Assembly (NCBI GenBank): GCA_013288895.1 | Contig: JABDAY010000001.1 | Location: 1-59,343 of the forward strand | Length of the DNA: 59,343 bases | From: Chlamydiota bacterium | GTDB taxonomy: Bacteria > Chlamydiota > Chlamydiia > Chlamydiales > Rhabdochlamydiaceae | Reading direction: 5' to 3' | Part shown: positions 53,469 to 59,343 of the stretch, piece by piece | Position numbering within the stretch: the stretch's first letter is position 1 | How the letters are laid out: every line of letters starts with the position of its first letter | The notes under the pieces: model-generated | What the model was told of the DNA's origin: nothing | Database searches by the model: none | Seen by the model: the letters and a program-made list of their open reading frames with translations, nothing else | Program-made: the position numbers and the translations under genes

Positions 53469-54123
53469 AGTACCCCGGGATGGAGGAAATGAGGGTCGCG
53501 CCCATCTCTCTGAGTTTGCAGAACTTGCCGTGATCATCAGACACCTTTCGATTTAAGGAAAATTCTCTGTGGATCGGCATATGCTCAAGAAGGGTTTTAT
53601 ATTTCATTGCATAGGTGTTTGTAGTTGAAGGGGTGGTACGCCAATGGCAAGATTCTGTGTGATAGATTTTTGATGTGAGATCGGGATAAGAAAAGTATTT
53701 ATCTTTGTGGTCGTAGAGGGTGGCGTAGTCTACTCCGGGAATTGTAAAAGCTTCTCTTAAAATTTTTGGCCAGTCTGGCCTGTGTAAATAATCATCTTCT
53801 AAAAAGTAGACAATCGTCTCAGGTTTTAGCTTTAGGCTTTCAAGGAGATCTAGAAGCTTGAGAAATGAGCCTGTCTCTGTCCCCTCTTTAATTTCGATGA
53901 TCGGGTATTTTCTGATGAAGTGCTCTTCTTCTGTCGGGTAAAAGGCATCGAGAAGGTAAGTGACATTTACAGAGTCGTCAAGTGTGGCTAGCAGATTATC
54001 ATGGCATTTTTTTCTGGAATAGTTTGGAAATCTCCCCTTATGTTGACTGACCGGGGAAAAATGGCAATGGCGGACAAAAAGCTCTATTCTTTTTTGCGGA
54101 GCTTTGGAAAAAATTCTAAACAT
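53407..54123 (-). CDS. putative glycosyltransferase (GT-A-like)
   Basis: 238-aa protein with a likely GT-A type fold. The Asp-rich motif FLEDDYLHRPDW near residue 105 can be the metal-binding DxD site, preceded by IVYF, and later GVDYATLYDHKDKYFSYP and HCEPDLASPCYDW. The N-terminus is RIELFVRHCHFSP-like. Start ATG 54123 lies within the Nudix gene end (40-base overlap). No transmembrane segment. Acceptor and family number cannot be given by eye. Confidence 0.6.
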   Translation of the reverse strand: MFRIFSKAPQKRIELFVRHCHFSPVSQHKGRFPNYSRKKCHDNLLATLDDSVNVTYLLDAFYPTEEEHFIRKYPIIEIKEGTETGSFLKLLDLLESLKLKPETIVYFLEDDYLHRPDWPKILREAFTIPGVDYATLYDHKDKYFSYPDLTSKIYHTESCHWRTTPSTTNTYAMKYKTLLEHMPIHREFSLNRKVSDDHGKFCKLREMGATLISSIPGYSTHCEPDLASPCYDWATQQC

Positions 54124-54509
54124 TGTTGTTTTAATCCTTCGAAGGTCAAAAGGTGGAAGGCGTCATTTAATGAAACCCATTTTCCCTCGTTAATCTCTAC
54201 TGCTTGTATGGTCACATGCCCGTGAACAAGAGCGGGGAAATAGGTCACGGTTTTTTCAATGGAAATACCATCACGTTGAAATTGATAGGTTTCTTGCATG
54301 GGAGGCAAGGGCCACCAGTCGCCCAAGTCAAGACCGGTCTCTTCTTTTAGTTCTCTTTTGGCTACTTGATGGGGAGATTCATTCTCATCCCAATGTCCTT
54401 TAGGGAATCCCCAGTAGTCCCCTTTTTTATGATGGACTAAGAATACCTGCCACTCATTGTTGTGTTCTCTAAGAGGGATCACTCCAAAACAGGTTTCTTT
54501 TTTAAGCAT
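54084..54509 (-). CDS. Nudix hydrolase
   Basis: 141-aa Nudix hydrolase, start ATG 54509 overlapping the fabF end. The Nudix box G-x5-E-x7-R-E-U-x2-E-E-x-G is complete in GHWDENESPHQVAKRELKEE followed by TGL. The preceding HHKKGDYWGFPKG suits bis(nucleosyl)tetraphosphatase-type members. From memory a Nudix gene also accompanies fabF in C. trachomatis. Likely removes toxic or signalling nucleotides. Confidence 0.88.
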   Translation of the reverse strand: MLKKETCFGVIPLREHNNEWQVFLVHHKKGDYWGFPKGHWDENESPHQVAKRELKEETGLDLGDWWPLPPMQETYQFQRDGISIEKTVTYFPALVHGHVTIQAVEINEGKWVSLNDAFHLLTFEGLKQQCLEFFPKLRKKE

Positions 54510-55767
54510 TATACTCTGCAAATACAAGTGTTGAGTTATGTCCACCGAATCCAAAAGAATTGGAAATAGCCACCTTTACCGGATGTTTTTGTGCAACATT
54601 GGGAACAACATCGATACCTTCAAGTTCGGGCTCTGGATCGTTATGATTAATAGTGGGGTGGAGCATTCCTGTTTCAATAGCTTTAATTGTGGCAATCGCT
54701 TCGATGCCGCCTGCAGCGCCAAGACAGTGCCCAATCATCGATTTTGTTCCATTCATCTTGATGTTGGACATGCGGCCTCCGAAAACTTTTTTAACCGCTT
54801 GAATCTCGCACATGTCCCCTACCTGAGTAGAAGTGGCGTGAGCATTGATATAATCTATATCTTCTTTTGTAATTCCCGCATCTTTAATAGCTCCTTCGAT
54901 ACATAAAGAAACTCCAAGACCATCAGATCTCGGGTCTGTCATATGATGCGCATCACAAGAAATATGACCGCCTAGATACTCAGCGAAAATAGGGGCGCCC
55001 CTCGCAAGAGCATGCTCTAAACTCTCTAAAAGGAGAACTCCTGCCCCTTCTCCCATGACGAAGCCATCTCTTTGTTTATCCCAAGGGCGGGATGCTTTTG
55101 TGGGATCCTCATTTCTTTCTGACAGGGCTCTGCAAGCAACGAATCCGGCAAGACCGATAGGAAGGATGGCAGATTCCGCACCGCCGCAAAGCATGAGATC
55201 TGCATCTCCATTGCGTATGTGCTGGGCCGCTGCATGAATACAATAGTTGGAAGTGGCGCACGCTGTCGAGATAGAATAATTGGGACCCATAAAGCCAAGA
55301 TCAATGGCTAAGAGAGCTCCACCCATGTTTGTGATGATGAAGGGAACAAAGAAAGGGGTTAATCTTTTAAAACCTTTATTCAGAAGTGTATCCACTCCAT
55401 CATAAAAGCAAGACATCCCTCCCATTCCAGACCCAATCAAAACTCCACAGCGTGTTTTATCAAGCTGCGCTAAAACTTCTGGAGTGACCCCACCCATTTC
55501 CAAAGCTTTTTTACCGGCAACGGCAGTGTAACGGACAAAAGGATCAACCCGTCTTGCCTGTTTTTTATCTAGATAGGGACCTGTGTCGAAATTACGGATC
55601 TCACCGGCAAAGCGGGTAGGATAGTCTGCACACGGAAACCCTTCAATTGGGACAATCCCACTTTCTCCTGCTAGCAATTTATTGTAGAAAATATCGACAT
55701 CATTCCCAAAGCAAGAAACAAGTCCCATCCCCGTAACAACAATTCTCTTTCTGTCTTTTTTATCCAT
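54502..55767 (-). CDS. fabF: 3-oxoacyl-[acyl-carrier-protein] synthase II
   Basis: Condensing enzyme of type II fatty acid synthesis, 421 aa. Catalytic Cys in SISTACATSNYC, His in NAHATSTQVGD and His in KSMIGHCLGAAGG, and the KAS N-terminus RIVVTGMGLVS. Start ATG 55767 (MDKKDRKR) overlaps the rsfS end by eight bases; the upstream ATG at 55785 lies within rsfS. Supplies acyl chains for membrane lipids, linking to the desaturase and pssA of this window only by pathway. Confidence 0.95.
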   Translation of the reverse strand: MDKKDRKRIVVTGMGLVSCFGNDVDIFYNKLLAGESGIVPIEGFPCADYPTRFAGEIRNFDTGPYLDKKQARRVDPFVRYTAVAGKKALEMGGVTPEVLAQLDKTRCGVLIGSGMGGMSCFYDGVDTLLNKGFKRLTPFFVPFIITNMGGALLAIDLGFMGPNYSISTACATSNYCIHAAAQHIRNGDADLMLCGGAESAILPIGLAGFVACRALSERNEDPTKASRPWDKQRDGFVMGEGAGVLLLESLEHALARGAPIFAEYLGGHISCDAHHMTDPRSDGLGVSLCIEGAIKDAGITKEDIDYINAHATSTQVGDMCEIQAVKKVFGGRMSNIKMNGTKSMIGHCLGAAGGIEAIATIKAIETGMLHPTINHNDPEPELEGIDVVPNVAQKHPVKVAISNSFGFGGHNSTLVFAEYNA

Positions 55768-56170
55768 TGATTTTCCCCACCTCAATCTTTAAATCTACAA
55801 TATCCGCTTTTTGCCAAAGCTGTTCTAACTGATATTTCTCTCTTGTTTGAGGGTCGAAAATGTGGACCATGACGTGGCCAAAATCGAGTACCACCCAATC
55901 CCCTTCCTTCATCCCTTCAAAATAAAGGACTTTTTCTCCCTTCTCCTTCATCCCTTTTTGTACCGCCTCGGCAATGGCACAAACGTGTCTATTTACAGCC
56001 CCTTCAGCGATAATCACATAGTCAGTAAGGCACGAAAGCCCGCGCACATCAAGCGCCAGGATGTTCGTCCCCTTTTTATCAAAAATAATTTGAGCGATAG
56101 TGTTTAATGTCTGGGGTGTAACAGGCGCTCGCTTGCTCTCGTCTGTCATAGCGTTTTTTGAACTCATCAT
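55760..56170 (-). CDS. rsfS: ribosomal silencing factor RsfS (YbeB/Iojap family)
   Basis: Binds the large ribosomal subunit and prevents subunit joining under poor growth. The core ILALDVRGLSCLTDYVIIA, AEAVQKGMKEKGEKVLYFEG and WVVLDFGHVMVHIFDPQTRE is classical, with the family Tyr/Leu C-terminus YQLEQLWQKADIVDL. 136 aa from ATG 56170; the ATG at 56149 (MTDESKR) is an alternative. First gene of the rsfS-fabF-Nudix set. Bases 56171-56365 upstream contain A+T-rich DNA and a short GAACGATGAACGCTGAATAA-type imperfect repeat. Confidence 0.92.
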   Translation of the reverse strand: MMSSKNAMTDESKRAPVTPQTLNTIAQIIFDKKGTNILALDVRGLSCLTDYVIIAEGAVNRHVCAIAEAVQKGMKEKGEKVLYFEGMKEGDWVVLDFGHVMVHIFDPQTREKYQLEQLWQKADIVDLKIEVGKING

Positions 56171-56365
56171 TATTCCCGTATAAATTTTACAATAAATGTA
56201 TATGATCTCAGGGATATAGTCCAGCTTTTTGAACGATGAACGCTGAATAATGAATGTTGAACTACTATACGGTGATTTAAAATTTTAATTTTTATGCAAT
56301 ATATTGCTATCAATTTTAATGGCATTTTGGTACAATCCTTATAAATAATTTACAAGAGGTGCTTT

Positions 56366-58258
56366 ATGATGGCTCTGCCTTCTGGTGTTCATTCTTCTTC
56401 CTCTAGCGAGGTCCGCCCCTGCATCCCAGAATCTGCTAAAAACGTATTTCTAGTTCTTGCAGTCGCTTTAACAATTATCACTGTTTTAGGCGGCATACTT
56501 TGTACCATCAACCCCTCGTATGTGAATGCACATCTCACAGCTTTCGCAGCCAGCACCGCCGTTGCTGGGGTCATTACTCTTGCGCTTTGGGCATTGTACT
56601 TGATTGCAAAGAAATCACCTCACCAGCCCGCCTCATGCGTGCCTCCGCCATGCGTATATGTTTCAGAAAGAGCTTTAAACGTTTCTCCGCCGATTGAATT
56701 ATGGAAAAGTCAATGGAAGCGTTATAATGACTATGGTGAAGGCTATGAAGCAGATGAACGACTATTCATTGAAGCTATGAAAACCTACCCTCAACAACTC
56801 GCACAATTCGTAAGGGGATATGACCATCCAAGAGATGAGTTTACACAACGAATGATGCTAAATAGGTTGTATCAATCTGTACAGGATGAACAAGACAAGA
56901 CTTCTTTTTTTCAAGTTTTAGCCTTCTCTATGCTCGGTGATGTTGATGGTAGCGATAAGCATGAGTTTACTACCAATTTTTATTTCCTAAACAATCTTGG
57001 AAGCTCTATTCCGGATAATTATTGTCAAGTCATCGGAACTCTAATGGAGCTTGCAGATCCGATAAATGAAGAAACCTATAAAAAAATTCTCTTTAATTTA
57101 TTAGGCCAAGCCTTCTTGGAATTACATGCGTCAAATAGCGACAGGGCTCGCTCCTGCAAAATTTCTGGTGAGTATGAAACTCGCGCTCGTATTTGTGTCC
57201 AAGCCGCAAATTTCATTTTGACTAAAAATGATCCCGCCAAAATAGACCTTATGAGAATGAGAGAGGGTTTTCAATTTCTAGAAAGATTTTTCCCAGAAAC
57301 AAATCCAAATTGGGATGCAACTAGAAAAAAATTCTATGAGCTTATTTTAAAGAAATCCCATGGAATTTATGACGACCTCGTACCACAAAAATTCAGACCT
57401 GCTGATTCAAACGCATCAAGAAGCCGGTTTGATGATCCAGCAATTGGTGCTCTTCAAGTCCGAGCTGCAGCGAACGAGGTTCGTCGTAGTCAAGCCGAGC
57501 CTCGGGAAATGGTGGCAGCTGTAACGAGAGCCAAAGAAAAAAAAGCTCAATGTCTAGAAGAGGCCAAACAATCGGGTAATTGGAATTCTTATTGGGACAA
57601 TTATGGCGGCGGAGAATCGGTTGCTGAGGCTCTAAAAGATGATCCCCAAAAACTCGCAATGGTCATGAAACAACATGGCCCGCATCCGATCCTTTGGCTA
57701 ATAAGAAATCCCAATTATCGTGACCTTTCTTATAAAGTTGTGGCCTTCTATATTCTTGGCAAGAAAAGGTTTGATTATGAGTACAAAGCAAATAACGAAA
57801 ATTTATATAATTTTGTTATGGATCATTATGTCAAAATTATCCCCGCTCTAGCACAACTAGCCAATCCGAACGATAAAGAGACCTATAAACTCATTGTCCG
57901 TAATCTATTAGACCAAATCTTCTGGGGGATTGAGAGACGGCACCTTAAGCTTAAAAGCATTCCTATCGATGCAGATCTTATTTGTCGATATGCTCTAAAC
58001 GATGTTTTGGCTAAAATAGAAGACAAAGATACCAGGATAAATCTTATGGCAGAAGGCTTTTATTTTATAAAAACATTTCTTTTAAAACCTCCTTTATCCC
58101 GCCCCATAGTTGAAATAGCAAAAAAATTCTATCCATTTGTTTTAAATGGGTCTGAAGGGATTTATGATCATCTCGTGCCTGAAGCATTCAGACCTGCTGC
58201 TTCAAACGCTTCATCACAAAATGGACCGGCTGCTTCTACTTCACCAAAACAAGGATAG
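56366..58258 (+). CDS. large Inc-like protein with two C-terminal helical repeats
   Basis: 630-aa protein. Residues 1-25 are Ser-rich, then a bilobed hydrophobic region of about 55 residues (VFLVLAVALTIITVLGGILC, short loop, AFAASTAVAGVITLALWALY) that fits chlamydial inclusion-membrane proteins. Two related helical domains of about 215 residues follow; each ends with the same signature GIYDxLVPxxFRPAxSNAS near residues 335 and 612. The rest of each half also corresponds (ANPNDKETYKLIVRNLL with ADPINEETYKKILFNLL). No known domain recognised. An effector exposed to the host cytosol is the inference. Confidence 0.6.
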   Translation: MMALPSGVHSSSSSEVRPCIPESAKNVFLVLAVALTIITVLGGILCTINPSYVNAHLTAFAASTAVAGVITLALWALYLIAKKSPHQPASCVPPPCVYVSERALNVSPPIELWKSQWKRYNDYGEGYEADERLFIEAMKTYPQQLAQFVRGYDHPRDEFTQRMMLNRLYQSVQDEQDKTSFFQVLAFSMLGDVDGSDKHEFTTNFYFLNNLGSSIPDNYCQVIGTLMELADPINEETYKKILFNLLGQAFLELHASNSDRARSCKISGEYETRARICVQAANFILTKNDPAKIDLMRMREGFQFLERFFPETNPNWDATRKKFYELILKKSHGIYDDLVPQKFRPADSNASRSRFDDPAIGALQVRAAANEVRRSQAEPREMVAAVTRAKEKKAQCLEEAKQSGNWNSYWDNYGGGESVAEALKDDPQKLAMVMKQHGPHPILWLIRNPNYRDLSYKVVAFYILGKKRFDYEYKANNENLYNFVMDHYVKIIPALAQLANPNDKETYKLIVRNLLDQIFWGIERRHLKLKSIPIDADLICRYALNDVLAKIEDKDTRINLMAEGFYFIKTFLLKPPLSRPIVEIAKKFYPFVLNGSEGIYDHLVPEAFRPAASNASSQNGPAASTSPKQG

Positions 58259-58269
58259 GCACCAAGCCC

Positions 58270-58527
58270 TGAGCAAGCCCATTCTTTATCGCGGTAGCGA
58301 TTATTGATGTGGAGCCCCGCGTGTAGGACACGACGAAGGAGTGCCGGAACGTGGGGTAAACGAGCACCAGACCTCAAGCTGCAGCAGCAGCGAAACGATA
58401 TGCTTATAACGTCTAGTTTCGCCAGCTACCGCGGCTCATATATTAAATCCCTAATTTACCCCACGTTCCGGCATGCCTTTGGCCTATACGTGGGGCTCCA
58501 CATCAATAATCGCTACCGCGATAAAGA
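58270..58527. repeat. nested palindrome bracketing the toxin-antitoxin pair, copy 1
   Basis: Outer arms 58283-58527 match the simple palindrome at 23922 (TCTTTATCGCGGTAGCGATT and complement). Inside, a second inverted pair TGCCGGAACGTGGGGTAAA (58342-58360) and its complement (58455-58473) bounds a 94-base segment containing a GCGAAAC/GTTTCGC hairpin. A preceding TGAGCAAGCC is shared with copy 2 at 59140. Together with 59140-59343 it forms a direct repeat at 870-base offset. Bases 58528-58630 hold the promoter and ribosome site of the antitoxin. Confidence 0.93.
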
Positions 58528-58630
58528 AAACCCAAAGCTCAGGTTATATAGATTTTTTATGCCTGATTTTCAAAAAAAAGGCTTTCTGTGTTTCTGTATT
58601 TGTATATAATAGACTTGAAAGGAGAAAAAT

Positions 58631-58870
58631 ATGTCTACCAAAACTTCTAGATTAACAATTGACCTGCCTAAATCAGAGCATAAAAAACTAAAAATGGCTG
58701 CATTGATGTTAGGTACTAGCATGAAAGATCTTGTTCTTATAAGTGTCGATGAATTTATGCATAGGAAGCCAAACAAGGCAACCTTAAAGGCCATTAAACA
58801 ATCTGAATCGAGAAAAGGTCTTAAAAAATTTGACAACATGGAAGACCTTTTTAAAGATTTGGGAATTTAA
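58631..58870 (+). CDS. ribbon-helix-helix-like antitoxin of the YafQ-type pair
   Basis: 79-aa protein with ribosome site AAAGGAGAAA. The N-terminus TSRLTIDLPKSEHKKLKMAA and LGTSMKDLVLISVDEFM resembles RHH regulators (ParD/RelB/DinJ-like). The C-terminus SESRKGLKKFDNMEDLFKDL would neutralise the toxin. Its TAA overlaps the toxin ATG by one base. Confidence 0.8.
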   Translation: MSTKTSRLTIDLPKSEHKKLKMAALMLGTSMKDLVLISVDEFMHRKPNKATLKAIKQSESRKGLKKFDNMEDLFKDLGI

Positions 58871-59142
58871 TGTTGATACCAATAAGAACAACCCAGTTTA
58901 AAAGAGATACGAAATTAGCTGAGAAGCGTGGTCGAAACATGTCCAAGCTTAAAACGATCATGACTAAGCTTGCTAGTAAAGAACCTCTCGATCCTAAATC
59001 TAAGGATCATAAGTTAACCGGGGATTATAAAAATCATCGAGAATGTCATGTAGAACCTGATTGGCTGTTGATTTATAGTATTACAGAAAATGAAATCACC
59101 TACGTTAGAACGGGAACTCATTCTGACCTTTTCAAAAAATGA
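58870..59142 (+). CDS. YafQ/RelE-superfamily mRNA interferase toxin
   Basis: 90-aa toxin. The family core is visible: QFKRDTKLAEKRGRNMSKLK, then DHKLTGDYKNHRECHVEPDW, LIYSI and RTGTHSDLF with the catalytic His near the end. YafQ-type toxins cut mRNA at the ribosome. Its stop TGA is the first three bases of the second repeat copy, which suggests that repeat and cassette junctions coincide. Confidence 0.87.
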   Translation: MLIPIRTTQFKRDTKLAEKRGRNMSKLKTIMTKLASKEPLDPKSKDHKLTGDYKNHRECHVEPDWLLIYSITENEITYVRTGTHSDLFKK

Positions 59143-59343
59143 GCAAGCCTATTCTTTGTCGCGGTAGCGATTATTGATGTGGAGCCCCGCGTGTAGGACA
59201 GGCCAAAGGCCTGCCGGAACGTGGGGTAAACGAGCACCAGACCTCAAGCTGCAGCAGCAGCGAAACGATATGCTTATAACGTCTAGTTTCGCCAGCTACC
59301 GCGGCTCATATATTAAATCCCTAATTTACCCCACGTTCCGGCA
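59140..59343. repeat. nested palindrome, copy 2 (cut by the window end)
   Basis: Aligned without gaps to copy 1 at an offset of 870 bases over all 204 visible positions, with only about seven differences, five of them clustered around the first central hairpin (GGCC-AAA-GGCC here, changed in copy 1). The window ends exactly at the end of the inner inverted repeat. Confidence 0.93.

Noticed and set aside
58361..58454. The segment inside the nested palindrome as a tRNA or integron attC site
   Set aside because: No cloverleaf, anticodon or CCA end can be drawn, and the conserved attC core pairs are not present; only a GCGAAAC/GTTTCGC stem is clear.

Overview
The window looks like a chromosomal segment of an environmental, amoeba- or invertebrate-associated chlamydia (phylum Chlamydiota, outside Chlamydiaceae). 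The housekeeping genes include a class Ic ribonucleotide reductase whose beta subunit has Phe at the usual radical-Tyr position. From memory, the set rmuC-pssA / nrdA-nrdB / M16C peptidase-htrA / sucD-sucC / ftsY is the neighbourhood seen in Chlamydia trachomatis, and rsfS-fabF-Nudix is another. The accessory genes also fit: MYND-finger and F-box proteins, bilobed-hydrophobic Inc-like proteins and small Ser/Thr/Pro-rich proteins. Species cannot be named from this.

Layout. 1-2.7 kb: 3' end of an unknown gene, then a minus-strand operon of desaturase, FMN reductase and uridine kinase; the last two carry signal-peptide-like N-termini. 2.8-5.5 kb: DEAD-box helicase and a tandem family of tiny two-cysteine proteins. 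5.6-11.5 kb: kdsB-like gene with a histidine phosphatase, PIN-PhoH ATPase, a Cys-rich protein, an SH3-repeat secreted protein and a DUF455 ferritin-like protein. 11.6-16.3 kb: two paralogous MYND proteins, a triple 132-bp tandem repeat running into comM, and two small Ser/Pro-rich proteins. 16.3-24 kb: rmuC, pssA, nrdA (with an intein) and nrdB. 24-33.5 kb: F-box protein, a possible ChaN/TIKI-like protein, a frameshifted M16C peptidase, htrA, a YHS protein and an Inc-like protein. 33.5-40 kb: secreted YVTN beta-propeller, convergent with an operon of CHASE2-adenylate cyclase, FecR and a TpsB/ShlB outer-membrane transporter. 40-44 kb: a decayed AbiEii copy, a third MYND protein, a MITE-like element and an AbiE toxin-antitoxin insertion at the 3' end of an M50 protease gene. 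44-52 kb: sucD, sucC, ftsY, priA, a VapBC-type module and lysS. 52-59 kb: small proteins, GNAT, glycosyltransferase, Nudix, fabF, rsfS, a large Inc-like protein, and a YafQ-type toxin-antitoxin pair between two copies of a nested palindrome.

The most unusual part is non-coding. One family of long GC-rich hairpins built from hexanucleotide units (GATCGG followed by GCACGG-type or TTACGG-type units) sits at the 3' ends of genes in six places. It is present only as a half-site between nrdA and nrdB, where termination would be harmful. Two other palindrome families (23922-24027 with 58270-58527 and 59140-59343; and 30795-31045) are nested, hairpins within hairpins, and one of them brackets a toxin-antitoxin pair. 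A promoter-like module is shared by the MYND genes and by the tandem repeat in front of comM. In protein space the leads are the tandem C-X21-C family, an intein followed by Gly rather than Cys/Ser/Thr, a poly-C frameshift in the M16C peptidase, and a two-partner-secretion transporter with no TpsA but with its own cyclase and FecR protein.

Coordinates and translations were read by eye. No database search, fold prediction or alignment program was available, so family calls rest on motifs and remembered family features.
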